From assembly GCF_023073355.1 (NCBI RefSeq), contig NZ_JADPJI010000009.1:62001-126000 (forward strand): 64,000 nt of DNA. Direction: 5' to 3'. Below, piece after piece: positions 47,351 through 56,669 of the stretch. The notes below the pieces were generated by a model that saw only the letters and a program-made list of their open reading frames with translations, did no database searches and was not told the DNA's origin. This DNA is from Bradyrhizobium sp. 199 (GTDB lineage: Bacteria; Pseudomonadota; Alphaproteobacteria; Rhizobiales; Xanthobacteraceae). A program made the translations under genes and the position numbers. Numbering within the stretch: the first letter of the stretch is position 1; every line of letters starts with the position of its first letter.

Positions 47351-48460
47351 TCAAAAACACGTCGTCCGTTCGGCGGCGACGTAGCCGAACAAGAGGCCGG
47401 CGCCCAACAGCAACACGAGGCCGGCGGCGCCGAATTCGATGGCGCGCATGAACAGCGCGCCGCCGCCGTCGCGTCCGGCGCTGAGGCGGGCGGCGATGTC
47501 CTTGGCGAAGACCGCGACGACCGCGATGGCCGCGACCGTGATCGCGGTGCCGAGCCCCATCAGGAAGGTCGCGGCAATACCGGCCCAGAACAGGCCCTGG
47601 GCGAGCGCGAACACCAGCACCAGGATCGCACCCGAACAGGGACGGATGCCGACGGTGAGGATCGCCGCAAAACCACGCCGCCAGCCGCCGGGCCCGGCGA
47701 GCTCACTCGGGGTCGGGCCGTGGGAATGGCCGCAATGCTCGTCATGGGCGTGATCGTGGGCATGGTGATGATGCGCGTGACCATGGTCGCCGGGATGATG
47801 CCCATGCGCATCATGATGATGGTGATGGTCGTGATCGTGATGAAGCGGCACGCCGGCGATGGCCGGCACCGGCTGGGCCGCCTGCAGCGCGCGGATGAAA
47901 GTGCGGCCCTTGACCCAGACGAGGCGCAGCCCGAACAGCGCGATCAAGGCGTAACTGGCGATCTCGATTACGCCTTCCGCCTTGCACATGGTCTTGGCGG
48001 TCGCATTCAGGACCCAGGCCGAAATGCTGACGATCAGGATCGCCACCAGCGACTGCATCAGGGCGGAGGCAAACGACAGCGCAATGCCGCGCCGCGCGGT
48101 CTCTCGGTTGGCGACGAGATAGGAGGCGATCACCGCCTTGCCGTGGCCGGGGCCGGCGGCGTGGAAGATGCCGTAAGCAAACGAGATGAACAGCAGCGTC
48201 CACACCGCCGAGCCGTCGGACTTGGCCGCGCGAATGCTCACTGACATCTGGCGATAGAATTCGGACTGCTTTGCCAGGAGCCAGCCGATCAGGCCGCTGG
48301 CCTCGGGCTCGGCCGCCTGCGCGGGGCGCGGCGCGCCAAAGGGGTTTTGCGCGAGGAGATCGTGACGCGCGGCATCAGCGACGACGAGCACGACGATAAC
48401 CGCGGCGCAGGCAAGAAGCCCGCGGGCGAGCGGGGAAAGAAGACGACCGATCAAGGGCAA
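47351..48460 (-). CDS. NicO/RcnA-family nickel/cobalt transporter
   Basis: A 369-residue membrane protein with an N-terminal helix, a core FISFAYGIFHAAGPGHGKAV (metal-binding HAAGPGHGK), a long His/Asp-rich cytoplasmic or periplasmic loop (about 205-245, HHDHDHHHHHDAHGHH and on) and GGWRRGFAAILTVGIRPCSG, typical of RcnA/NicO. It moves Ni2+ or Co2+. It starts with TTG ten bases before the stop of the DUF1007 gene. Third gene of an operon with M3 peptidase and DUF1007. Confidence 0.87.
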   Translation of the reverse strand: MPLIGRLLSPLARGLLACAAVIVVLVVADAARHDLLAQNPFGAPRPAQAAEPEASGLIGWLLAKQSEFYRQMSVSIRAAKSDGSAVWTLLFISFAYGIFHAAGPGHGKAVIASYLVANRETARRGIALSFASALMQSLVAILIVSISAWVLNATAKTMCKAEGVIEIASYALIALFGLRLVWVKGRTFIRALQAAQPVPAIAGVPLHHDHDHHHHHDAHGHHPGDHGHAHHHHAHDHAHDEHCGHSHGPTPSELAGPGGWRRGFAAILTVGIRPCSGAILVLVFALAQGLFWAGIAATFLMGLGTAITVAAIAVVAVFAKDIAARLSAGRDGGGALFMRAIEFGAAGLVLLLGAGLLFGYVAAERTTCF

Positions 48461-49089
48461 TCCACCGTGACCTTGTTGGCAAACATCATGCCGAAATTGG
48501 TGTTCTCGCCGTTCAGAAAGGTCTGCTCGTTGAGCTTCTGCGCACTGGCGGAGCCGTCGCTCGGCCGGTCAAGCTTCATCTGACAGCCGGCGGGCGCGCC
48601 GACCAGCTTGACCGGATTGTCTTTGGCCATCTGGAAGTCGATGAAGAAGGAACGGTCGAACACTTCGAGCATCAGTTGCTTGGGCTTGACCGGGTTCTTC
48701 AAAGGCAGCGTGAAGTGCAGGGTCAGCACCGTGTCCTTGTAGTCGAGGAAATAATCGACCGGTTCCTGGAATCGCTCCTTCTTGCCGTCGGCTCGCGCAA
48801 AGGTGAAGTAGGCATATTCCTTCAGCGACTCGACATTGGTCTGCGCCAGCGGCACGAGCTCCTCGCGCGTATAGGCGCCCTTGGTCTTGCTCTCGAGCCC
48901 CTGCACCGCATAGGCCGAGAACATGTCGTCGAAGGTCCAGGCATGGCGGACCCCGGTGATGCTACCGTCGGCTGCATAGAGCAACTCGCTGGTCGCGGTG
49001 ATCCAGACATGCGGATGCGCCCGCGCTGTGCCCGCCGCGAGTGCGAGGCCCAGGGCGAGCAGGAGTCCGAGCAGGCCGCGCACGCCCAT
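48451..49089 (-). CDS. DUF1007 family exported protein
   Basis: A 212-residue periplasmic protein: signal peptide then HPHVWITATSELLYAADGSI, the DUF1007 hallmark. DUF1007 genes accompany NicO/HoxN-type nickel and cobalt transporters, and the His-x-His at the new N-terminus (residues 25-27) is a likely metal site, so a metal delivery role is inferred. Its start overlaps the stop of the peptidase gene by one base (TGATG). Confidence 0.87.
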   Translation of the reverse strand: MGVRGLLGLLLALGLALAAGTARAHPHVWITATSELLYAADGSITGVRHAWTFDDMFSAYAVQGLESKTKGAYTREELVPLAQTNVESLKEYAYFTFARADGKKERFQEPVDYFLDYKDTVLTLHFTLPLKNPVKPKQLMLEVFDRSFFIDFQMAKDNPVKLVGAPAGCQMKLDRPSDGSASAQKLNEQTFLNGENTNFGMMFANKVTVDCP

Positions 49090-51170
49090 CAGGCTGCCTG
49101 CGGGGCGTCGAGCAGGCCGCGACGGCGGAGCAGCGCGTCGGGCTCGGGCGGCCGGCCGCGGAAGGCCTGGTAGGCCGCTTCCGGATCAACCGATCCGCCG
49201 CTCGAGTAGATGTCGTCGTGCAGGCGTTTTGCCACGGCAGGATCGAAGATGTTGCCGACCTCCTCGAACGCGCCGAAGGCGTCGGCGTCCATCACCTCGG
49301 ACCACATGTAGCTGTAATAGCCGGCGGCATAGTGGTCGCCAGTGAAGATGTGACCGAACTGCGTGGGACGGTGACGCAGCGCGATCTCCTCGGGCATGCC
49401 GATCTTCTCGAGCTCCTTCTTTTCGAAGGCACGGACATCCTGCGCAGCGGAAGCTGGCTGGGTGTGGAACTCGAGGTCGACCAAGGCCGAGGAGACGAAC
49501 TCGACCGTGGCAAAGCCCTGGTTGAATTTTCGCGCGGCGAGGAACCGTTGCAACAACTCGTCCGGCAGCGGCTCGCCGGTCTGATAGTGACGGGCGAACT
49601 TCTGCAGCACCTCGGGCCGCTCCTGCCAGTGCTCATACAGCTGCGAGGGCAGCTCGACGAAATCCGTGAATACCGAGGTACCCGACAGCGAGGGATAGGT
49701 CACGTTGGAGAGCATGCCGTGCAGGCCGTGGCCGAACTCGTGGAATAGGGTACGGGCGTCGTCGGGCGACAGCAGCGATGGCTCGCCGCCAGCTCCCTTG
49801 GCAAAATTGCAGATATTGAGGACGAGCGGCGCGACGTCCCCGTCGAGCTTCTGCTGGTCGCGCAGCGAGGTCATCCAGGCGCCGGAGCGCTTCGACGGCC
49901 GGGCGAAGTAGTCGCCATAGAACAGCGCCTTGTGCTTGCCGTCGGAGCCCTTGACCTCCCAGACCCGGACGTCGGGATGCCAGACCGGAACGTCCTTGCG
50001 CTCCTCAAAGGTGATCCCGAACAGGCGCGTGGCGCAGTCGAAGGCGGCTTCGATCATGTGGTCGAGCGAAAGATACGGCTTGATCGCCGCGTCATCGAAA
50101 TTGGCGCGCTGCAGGCGCAGCCTCTCGGCGTAGAAGCGCCAGTCCCAGGGAGCGAGCTGGAAATTGCCGCCCTCCTCCGTGATCAGCGCCTGCATCTCGT
50201 CGCGGTCGGCGAGCGCGCGGGCGCGCGCCGGCTTCCAGACCCGCTCCAGCAGGCCCCGCACCGCGTCCGGCGTCTTGGCCATGGAATCCTCGAGCCGGTA
50301 GGCGGCGTAGGTCGGATAGCCCAAGAGGTTCGCGCTCTCTTCGCGCAGCTTCAGGATCTCGACGATGGTTCCGTTGTTGTCGTTGGCATTGCCGTTGTCG
50401 CCCCGCGCGATGAAAGCCTTGTAGACCTTCTCCCGCAGGTCGCGGCGGGCAGAGCTCTTCAGGAACTGTTCGACCGAGGAGCGCGACAGCGTGACGATGG
50501 CCTTGCCTGCCATGCCCCGCTCTTCCGCCGCAGCCTTGGCGCTGGCGACGAAGCTCTCCGGCAGGCCCTGGCGATCGGCCTCGCCAAGCTCCATGAACCA
50601 GTCCTGCTCGTCCCCGAGCAGATGATGGCTGAAGCCGGTGCCGAGCTGGGCCAGCTTCTCGTTGATCTCGGCCATCCGCGTCTTGGCCTCCTCGGAGAGG
50701 CCGGCGCCGGCGCGGTGGAAGCGGGTGTAGGTGCGCTCCAAGAGGCGGAGCTGCTCGGGCGTGAGAGCGAGATCGGCGCGGTTCTCGTGCAGCTGGGCGA
50801 TGCGGCCAAAAAGCACGGCGTTCATCATGATCGGATTCCAGTGCCGCGCCATCCGCAAGGAGACCTCCTTGTCGATCTCCAGGATGACCGGGTTGGAATG
50901 CGCCGAGACGAGGTCGTAGAAGACGGCGGCAACCTTGCTCAACAGCTTGCCCGAGCGCTCCAGCGCCGTGATGGTGTTGGCGAAGTCGGGCGCGGCGGGA
51001 TCGTTGGTGATCGCAGCGATCTCGGCGGAGTGGTCGGCGAAGGCCTGCTCGAAGGCCGGGAGGAAGTGCTCCGGCTTGATCTCGTCGAAAGGCGGGGTCG
51101 CAAACGGCGTCACCCAGGCCTTCAGCAGCGGATTGGTCTCGGAGTCCGTAATCTGGCGGGGTTCTGACAT
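49089..51170 (-). CDS. M3-family metallopeptidase (oligopeptidase A / Dcp-like)
   Basis: A 693-residue cytosolic zinc peptidase that degrades oligopeptides. Zinc motif HEFGH (477-481) in LFHEFGHGLHGMLSN. The N-terminus NPLLKAWVTPFATPPFDEIK is typical of PrlC/Dcp. Whether endo- or dipeptidyl carboxypeptidase cannot be told. First gene of an operon with DUF1007 and NicO. Confidence 0.93.
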   Translation of the reverse strand: MSEPRQITDSETNPLLKAWVTPFATPPFDEIKPEHFLPAFEQAFADHSAEIAAITNDPAAPDFANTITALERSGKLLSKVAAVFYDLVSAHSNPVILEIDKEVSLRMARHWNPIMMNAVLFGRIAQLHENRADLALTPEQLRLLERTYTRFHRAGAGLSEEAKTRMAEINEKLAQLGTGFSHHLLGDEQDWFMELGEADRQGLPESFVASAKAAAEERGMAGKAIVTLSRSSVEQFLKSSARRDLREKVYKAFIARGDNGNANDNNGTIVEILKLREESANLLGYPTYAAYRLEDSMAKTPDAVRGLLERVWKPARARALADRDEMQALITEEGGNFQLAPWDWRFYAERLRLQRANFDDAAIKPYLSLDHMIEAAFDCATRLFGITFEERKDVPVWHPDVRVWEVKGSDGKHKALFYGDYFARPSKRSGAWMTSLRDQQKLDGDVAPLVLNICNFAKGAGGEPSLLSPDDARTLFHEFGHGLHGMLSNVTYPSLSGTSVFTDFVELPSQLYEHWQERPEVLQKFARHYQTGEPLPDELLQRFLAARKFNQGFATVEFVSSALVDLEFHTQPASAAQDVRAFEKKELEKIGMPEEIALRHRPTQFGHIFTGDHYAAGYYSYMWSEVMDADAFGAFEEVGNIFDPAVAKRLHDDIYSSGGSVDPEAAYQAFRGRPPEPDALLRRRGLLDAPQAA

Positions 51171-51308
51171 CGCAAGTCCCGATTTTCATGGCTCGATTGT
51201 TGCGACCAGCTATAGCACGCGATGGGGCTTTTTTGGGCCATTTGGCCTTGCTCCCGGCCGCCTTTTCAGGGAGATTGCGGCCCTCGACAGACACGGATCC
51301 CTGAGCTC

Positions 51309-51563
51309 ATGAACGCGCCTTCCTCGTCTTCCCGTCAGATCGCCTGGCCAAGCGTCATCACCGTCATCAGCGCCGCCATCCTGATCGGCGCCGAAGTGTT
51401 CGGCGCGGCTTTTGCCGGCGGCTGGGCGCTCGCGATCCTGATCGGCCTCGGCGATCAGGGCGCGCACATCCTGCAAGCCGTGCTGTTCGCACTCGGCGTG
51501 CTGGTGATGACCGCCTTCATCCGCGCAGCTCAGCGCGTCGAGCCGTTCACGAAGCGCCCCTGA
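51309..51563 (+). CDS. Small two-helix membrane protein, 84 residues
   Basis: Starts MNAPSSSSRQIAWPSVITVI, with helices at about 15-45 and 50-72. Resembles short conserved hypothetical proteins of Bradyrhizobium. The ribosome site is weak; the frame opens further upstream without improvement. Divergent from the M3 peptidase. Confidence 0.6.
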   Translation: MNAPSSSSRQIAWPSVITVISAAILIGAEVFGAAFAGGWALAILIGLGDQGAHILQAVLFALGVLVMTAFIRAAQRVEPFTKRP

Positions 51564-51719
51564 CGCTGCTCGCGCGCGAGTGACGCGCACACGAGGCTCA
51601 AAAACTTAACGCCCGTTCATCTTCCGCGTCGCTCGCGCAACACTGCGCAAGCAGATGTTAGGCAATTCTGTTGCCAGCCTAAAAAATCTCTTGCGAAGCA
51701 GAGTCAAAACACCTATGTG

Positions 51720-52237
51720 CGGATTGCCCAATTTCGCACGTGCCTGTGGTCGTGTGTCAGTCGGTAGGTATCCGGACAAGAGGCCGGACAGCCGCCAAGG
51801 GGTGAAGAAGCCGAGGGGCTCTTCGGAAGTGCGGAAGTCGGAAGGCCCATAGCCGGAAGACGAAAGCAAACCCGGAGCGCCCAGCATCTCTCTCAAGAGA
51901 TGCCTTGTCGAAGGTGACTTCACTTCTTGCAACCGTGACTGGCAGCCGGAGGCGAACCGGCGCACCCCGCTCTCAACGGGGGACGCGACTTAAAGCAACG
52001 ACGGATCGGGCTTTTTTGGTCTCTACCGGCAGTCCAACGCCGGCGCGGGCTACTGAAAAGGCTTGTCCTTCATTGCCAGGTGTGCGGGCGGGAAACTCTC
52101 CCAACCAATCCACGGCAGCACAATTCGGTCTAGGGTTTTAGCCCTGTCGCGTCTCCATCGTGCGGCAGCGGCGAAGCACCCTCGTCCGAGAACCGCTTTG
52201 AACGAGCTCCGTCGCTGGGGCCGCTTTGGAGAGTGCT
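51720..52237 (+). promoter_or_regulatory. speF-type structured leader of the ornithine decarboxylase gene
   Basis: 674 bases (51564-52237) without a protein gene precede the decarboxylase, where Rhizobiales carry the conserved speF RNA motif (Corbino-type alphaproteobacterial motif; Rfam speF, recalled). A promoter-like TTGCGA-17-TATGTG at about 51689-51717 predicts a start near 51720. Stems seen: CCGGACAAGAGGCCGG (51771-51786), GCATCTCTCTCAAGAGATGC (51883-51902) and CCCCGCTCTCAACGGGG (51965-51981). The likely ligand or trigger is a polyamine, by analogy with other speF controls. The 5' end is an estimate and the 3' limit arbitrary. Confidence 0.65.
51992..52017 (+). terminator. Possible attenuator terminator within the speF leader
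   Basis: AAAGC-aa-CGA pairs with TCG-g-GCTTT, followed by further T (run of six at 52012-52017). It directly follows the CCCCG/CGGGG stem, and 220 bases remain before the start codon, so it could either end a free leader RNA or act as a regulated stop. Confidence 0.5.
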
Positions 52238-53380
52238 ATGACCGAACGTATCCAGGAATTCCTGCGCAACCGCCGCAAGGATGGCCTCGACACCGAGCCG
52301 TGCCTCGTCGTCGACCTCGAGGTCGTGCGCGACAATTACCAGACCTTCGCCAAGGCGCTGCCCGACAGCCGCGTGTTCTACGCCGTCAAGGCGAACCCGG
52401 CGCCGGAAGTGCTGGCGTTGCTCGCATCCATGGGCTCCTGCTTCGACACCGCGACGGTCGCCGAGATCGAGATGGCGCTGGCCGCGGGTGCGACGCCCGA
52501 CCGCATCTCCTTTGGCAACACGATCAAGAAGGAGCGCGACATCGCGCGGGCCTTCGCGCTCGGCATCCGGCTGTTCGCGGTCGATTGCTCGGCCGAAGTC
52601 GAGAAGATCGCCCGTGCCGCCCCCGGCGCGAAGGTGTTCTGCCGCATCCTCTATGATTGCGCCGGCGCCGAGTGGCCGCTGTCGCGGAAGTTCGGCTGCG
52701 ACCCGGAAATGGCCGTCGAGGTGCTCGACGTCGCCAAGCGCCTGGGCTTGGAGCCGTGTGGCATCTCGTTCCATGTCGGCTCGCAGCAACGCAAGGTGAA
52801 GGCGTGGGACCGCGCGCTCGCGATGGCCTCGCAGGTGTTCCGCGACTGCGCAGAGCGCGGCATCAACCTGTCCATGGTCAACATGGGCGGCGGCTTCCCG
52901 ACCAAGTACCTGAAGGACGTGCCGCCGGTGGTGACCTACGGCCGCTCGATCTTCCGCGCGCTGCGCAAGCACTTCGGCAACCAGATCCCGGAGACCATCA
53001 TCGAGCCGGGCCGCGGCATGGTGGGCAATGCAGGCATCATCGAATCCGAAGTCGTGCTGATCTCGAAGAAGAGCGACGAGGACGAGGTGCGCTGGGTCTA
53101 TCTCGACATCGGCAAGTTCGGTGGTCTCGCCGAAACCATGGACGAGTCGATCCGCTACGCCATCCGCACCCGTCACGACGGCGCGGACATGACGCCGTGC
53201 GTGCTCGCAGGACCGACCTGCGACAGCGCCGACGTGCTGTACGAGAAGAGCCCGTATCCGCTTCCCGTCACGCTCGAGATCGGCGACAAGGTGCTGATCG
53301 AAGGCACCGGGGCCTATACGTCGACCTACTCGTCGGTGGCGTTCAACGGCATCCCGCCGCTGCGGACGTACCACATCTGA
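52238..53380 (+). CDS. speF: Ornithine (lysine) decarboxylase, group IV, PLP-dependent
   Basis: A 380-residue alanine-racemase-fold decarboxylase, the eukaryote-like type. PLP Lys51 in FYAVKANPAPEV, His in FHVGSQ, MVNMGGGFPTKY in the phosphate site, EPGRGMVGNAG, and catalytic Cys328 in LAGPTCDSADVLYEK. Makes putrescine from ornithine, possibly cadaverine from lysine. ATG at 52238 with TTGGAGAG six bases away. Supplies the substrate for the homospermidine synthase 1.3 kb downstream. Controlled by the long leader. Confidence 0.93.
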   Translation: MTERIQEFLRNRRKDGLDTEPCLVVDLEVVRDNYQTFAKALPDSRVFYAVKANPAPEVLALLASMGSCFDTATVAEIEMALAAGATPDRISFGNTIKKERDIARAFALGIRLFAVDCSAEVEKIARAAPGAKVFCRILYDCAGAEWPLSRKFGCDPEMAVEVLDVAKRLGLEPCGISFHVGSQQRKVKAWDRALAMASQVFRDCAERGINLSMVNMGGGFPTKYLKDVPPVVTYGRSIFRALRKHFGNQIPETIIEPGRGMVGNAGIIESEVVLISKKSDEDEVRWVYLDIGKFGGLAETMDESIRYAIRTRHDGADMTPCVLAGPTCDSADVLYEKSPYPLPVTLEIGDKVLIEGTGAYTSTYSSVAFNGIPPLRTYHI

Positions 53381-53510
53381 TCCGCCTCTGGTTCTGAGGC
53401 CTGACCAACCCGGGAGCCGGCTTGCCGGCTCCTCCCTCACCTCTGGATTCTGACGACGTCTTGGACTGGCGTGCCGCTCGCACGTCCGTTCAAGCGGGGA
53501 CCGATGCGCC

Positions 53511-54098
53511 ATGACTGCTTTTCGGAAGCCACCGATCGCCCTCACCTCGAAAGCCGCTCCGTTCGTGATCCGCGCGGAGCGTGCTGCCGACGTTGCAATG
53601 CGTGAAGCGCTGCTCGATGCCTGCTTTGGCGAGAACCGCCATGGCCGCACCTGCCAGCGCCTGCGCGACGGACGCGCACCCGCCACAGGCCTTGCCCTGT
53701 CGGCTGCGCGCGAGGGCAAGCTCGTGGGAACCGTGCGGCTTTGGCACGTCAGCGCCGGAGGCAGGCCCGCTCTGGTCCTCGGACCGCTGGCGGTCGACCC
53801 TGCCTGCCGCGAGCTCGGGATCGGCGCCGCGCTGATGCATCAAGCGTTGGCCGCCGCCCGGGCGCGCGGCCATGCCGCCGTGATCCTGCTCGGTGATGCC
53901 CCCTATTACGCCCGCTTCGGCTTCTCGGGCGAGAAGACCGGCGCGCTGTCGCTGCCCGGCCCGTTCGAGCGCGACCGCCTGCTGGCGATCGAGTTCGCGG
54001 AAGGCGCGCTCGACGGCGCCGAAGGGATGATCGTCCCGACCGGCGCGGCCTTGCCTAAACGGAGGTCGGTTCGCGCTCTCCACGCGCGCGCGGCCTAA
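53511..54098 (+). CDS. GNAT-family N-acetyltransferase
   Basis: A 195-residue acetyltransferase of the YhbS-like type: LVLGPLAVDPACRELGIGAA is the acetyl-CoA-binding motif A, followed by VILLGDAPYYARFGFS. Located inside the polyamine locus; acetylation of a polyamine is an attractive but unproven inference. The GC-rich stem GAGCCGGCTTGCCGGCTC lies between this gene and speF. Confidence 0.83.
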   Translation: MTAFRKPPIALTSKAAPFVIRAERAADVAMREALLDACFGENRHGRTCQRLRDGRAPATGLALSAAREGKLVGTVRLWHVSAGGRPALVLGPLAVDPACRELGIGAALMHQALAAARARGHAAVILLGDAPYYARFGFSGEKTGALSLPGPFERDRLLAIEFAEGALDGAEGMIVPTGAALPKRRSVRALHARAA

Positions 54099-54241
54099 GG
54101 GATCGCCATGATGGTGACGGCCGAAGCCGCCGCGAGCGGCACGGCCGGCGATGCCTGCACTAAGCCTGTTCGTTGGGGGTTGCGCAGGCGCCACAAACGC
54201 CCTTTAACCCGCCAAATCCTCCCTCAGTCGAGGCCCAAGAC

Positions 54242-54631
54242 ATGTCCCGTCGCCTGATTTCCACCGGCTCGCCGTTTGAGAAGACCGCCGGCTACAGCCG
54301 CGCCGTGATCGACGGCGAGTTCGCCTTCGTCGCGGGAACCACGGGCTATGACTACACCACGATGACGATGCCATCAGATGTCACGAGTCAGTCACGCAAC
54401 TGCTTCAAGACCATCGAAGCTGCCCTGAAGGAGGGAGGTTTCGAGATGGCCGAGATCGTCCGCGTGACCTACTACCTCACCGACATCAAGGACGCAGACG
54501 CGCATTTCGCCGTCTGCGGCGAAGTCCTCGGCGACATCCGCCCGGCCGCAACGCTTCTCGTCGTCTCGGCGCTCTACAAGCCCGAGATGAAGGTCGAGAT
54601 CGAAGCCACTGCCAAGCGCCGCAGCGCCTGA
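54242..54631 (+). CDS. RidA-family protein (short)
   Basis: A 129-residue RidA relative: MSRRLISTGSPFEKTAGYSR and TTGYDYTTMTMPSDVTSQSR at the N-terminus; the C-terminal core reads MKVEIEATAKRRSA. The usual substrate-binding Arg near the end is not in the RidA position, so enzyme activity is uncertain. It lies 45 bases before homospermidine synthase and probably shares its transcript. A longer start at 54173 adds a non-conserved leader. Confidence 0.82.
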   Translation: MSRRLISTGSPFEKTAGYSRAVIDGEFAFVAGTTGYDYTTMTMPSDVTSQSRNCFKTIEAALKEGGFEMAEIVRVTYYLTDIKDADAHFAVCGEVLGDIRPAATLLVVSALYKPEMKVEIEATAKRRSA

Positions 54632-54676
54632 TCCACCTCACCCTTGTTCGCCAGCACGTTTCGGAGAAACCATCCT

Positions 54677-56119
54677 ATGAGCCCCGCCTCGCAGATCTAC
54701 GCGAAGATCACTGGTCCCATCGTCATGGTCGGCTTCGGCTCCATCGGCAAAGGCACGTTGCCTCTGATCGAGCGACATCTCGACTACGACAAGTCGCGCG
54801 TCACCGTGATCGATCCCAAGGACGAGGGCCGCAAGGCACATTGCGAGAAGCACAATGTCCGCTTCATTCAGAAGGCCGTGACCAAGGACAATTATCGCGA
54901 CTTGCTGACCCCGCTGCTGACCGAAGGCGGCGGCCAGGGCTTTTGCGTCAATCTCTCCGTCGATACCGGCTCCACCGACATCATGGAGCTCTGCAACGAA
55001 CTCGGCGCGCTCTATATCGATACCGTCAACGAGCCCTGGCTCGGCTTCTATTTCGATTCCTCAAAGGGTCCGGAAGCACGCTCCAATTACGCGCTGCGCG
55101 AAGCGACGCTGGCTGCCAAGAAGGCGCGCCCCGCGGGCTCGACCACGGCCGTCTCCTGCTGCGGCGCCAATCCCGGCATGGTCTCCTTTTTCGTCAAGCA
55201 GGCACTGCTCAATGTCGCCGCCGACCTGAAGCTCAATGCGCCCAAGCCCAAGACCAAGGCCGAATGGGCCGACCTGATGCGGCAGGCCGGCATCAAGGGC
55301 ATCCATATCGCCGAACGCGACACCCAGCGCTCCAAGAAGCCGAAAGAGCCGGACGTCTTCGTCAACACCTGGTCGGTGGAAGGCTTCCTCTCGGAAGGCG
55401 TGCAGCCGTCCGAACTCGGCTGGGGCACTCATGAAAAATGGATGCCCGAGAACGCAAAGACCCACGAAGCCGGCTGCGGCGCCGCCATCTATCTGATGCA
55501 GCCCGGCGCCAACACGCGTGTGCGCACCTGGTGCCCGACTCGCGGCGCGCAATACGGCTTCCTCGTCACCCACAACGAGTCGATCTCGATCGCCGACTAT
55601 TTCACGGTGCGCGACGCCTCGGGCACGGCGGTCTACCGGCCGACCTGCCACTACGCCTACCATCCCGCCGACGACGCCGTGCTCTCGCTGCACGAAATGT
55701 TCGGCCGCGCGGCGAAGATGCAGGAAAAGCACCACATCCTCGATGAGGACGAGATCGTCGACGGCATCGACGAGCTCGGCGTGCTGCTGTTCGGCCATGA
55801 CAACAACGCCTATTGGTACGGCTCGCAGCTCTCCATCGAGGAGACCCGCAAGCTCGCCCCATACCAGAACGCCACCGGCCTGCAGGTGACCTCCGCCGTT
55901 CTCGGCGGCATGGTTTGGGCGCTGGAGAACCCGAATGAAGGCATCGTCGAAGCCGATGAGATGGATTTCGATCGTCTCCTGGAAATTCAGCTGCCCTATC
56001 TCGGCCCGGTGAAGGGCTTCTATACCGACTGGACGCCGCTGACGGATCGTCCCGGACTGTTTCCCGAGGACATCGACACGAGCGATCCCTGGCAGTTCCG
56101 GAATATTCTGGTGCGCTGA
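54677..56119 (+). CDS. hss: Homospermidine synthase
   Basis: A 480-residue NAD-dependent enzyme that joins two putrescines (or putrescine and spermidine) into homospermidine, the main rhizobial long polyamine. N-terminal nucleotide-binding site GPIVMVGFGSIGKGTLPLIE, then conserved TVNEPWLGFYFD, VSCCGANPGMVSFFVKQALL, and the C-terminal WYGSQLSIEETRKLAPYQNA. ATG at 54677 with CGGAGAAAC. Together with speF it completes a two-step route from ornithine. Confidence 0.95.
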   Translation: MSPASQIYAKITGPIVMVGFGSIGKGTLPLIERHLDYDKSRVTVIDPKDEGRKAHCEKHNVRFIQKAVTKDNYRDLLTPLLTEGGGQGFCVNLSVDTGSTDIMELCNELGALYIDTVNEPWLGFYFDSSKGPEARSNYALREATLAAKKARPAGSTTAVSCCGANPGMVSFFVKQALLNVAADLKLNAPKPKTKAEWADLMRQAGIKGIHIAERDTQRSKKPKEPDVFVNTWSVEGFLSEGVQPSELGWGTHEKWMPENAKTHEAGCGAAIYLMQPGANTRVRTWCPTRGAQYGFLVTHNESISIADYFTVRDASGTAVYRPTCHYAYHPADDAVLSLHEMFGRAAKMQEKHHILDEDEIVDGIDELGVLLFGHDNNAYWYGSQLSIEETRKLAPYQNATGLQVTSAVLGGMVWALENPNEGIVEADEMDFDRLLEIQLPYLGPVKGFYTDWTPLTDRPGLFPEDIDTSDPWQFRNILVR

Positions 56120-56171
56120 GGCGGGGGGACGGGACCGCGCGTCGCGCGGCCCGGAATGCCGGCGGAGAAGC

Positions 56172-56507
56172 CTACTTCTCCTTGATCGGCGGTGCGATTT
56201 TCTCAGCCGGAGCCGGCGGCAATGCCGGCTTGGTTGCGCCCGCCGCCCCCTGTGTCTGCGGATCGGGCCTTGCCGGTTCAGGCGCCGGCGTGGTCGGCCG
56301 CTCGCCGCCGGGCTTGGCTTCCGCAGGCTTGTTCTGATCGTCGGACGGCGTGCCCTGGAGCGGCTGCGTCGCCTGGGCCGTCTGGATCCGGGTCTCGGCG
56401 CGGATTTGCGCCAGCGACATACCTGAAACCACGACGCCTGCTGCGAACAGCGAGCAGGCGACCATCAGGTCGAGCTTCAGTCTGCGCTTGTCATATTGGC
56501 CGGACAT
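56172..56507 (-). CDS. Small membrane-anchored Pro/Ala-rich protein
   Basis: A 111-residue protein: basic N-terminus (SGQYDKRRLKLDLMVACSLF), one helix (about 16-35) that may be a signal anchor, and a Pro/Ala/Glu-rich tail ending PPAPAEKIAPPIKEK. Either an inner-membrane protein with periplasmic tail or cleaved. No family recognised. Convergent with hss. The frame may also start at GTG 56516. Confidence 0.6.
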   Translation of the reverse strand: MSGQYDKRRLKLDLMVACSLFAAGVVVSGMSLAQIRAETRIQTAQATQPLQGTPSDDQNKPAEAKPGGERPTTPAPEPARPDPQTQGAAGATKPALPPAPAEKIAPPIKEK

Positions 56508-56669
56508 GTCGATCACCGCCTTTGTCCGGGATCAACGAAGTCGCCCGTCTGCGGTTCCCCTGCCCGTGGCGGCGGGAACTCGGGTCCAGGAGCCGACCGC
56601 GTCCGAACTCACAGCGCCGCCGCGGGTTGAACGCGCACGCCCATCCCCTGCTTTCAAAACAATGACAGA

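Noticed and set aside
51657..51683. TTAGGC/GCCTAA hairpin as a terminator of the upstream gene
   Set aside because: It is followed by an A-run, not a T-run, on the plus strand and by mixed sequence on the minus strand; it probably lies upstream of the leader's own promoter.
53413..53433. GC hairpin GAGCCGGCTTGCCGGCTC after speF as terminator
   Set aside because: Good stem but no T-run, so called only a stem and not a terminator.
52130..53719. 529-codon minus-strand frame across the decarboxylase gene
   Set aside because: Antisense to a fully motif-supported decarboxylase; Arg/His-rich low-complexity translation.
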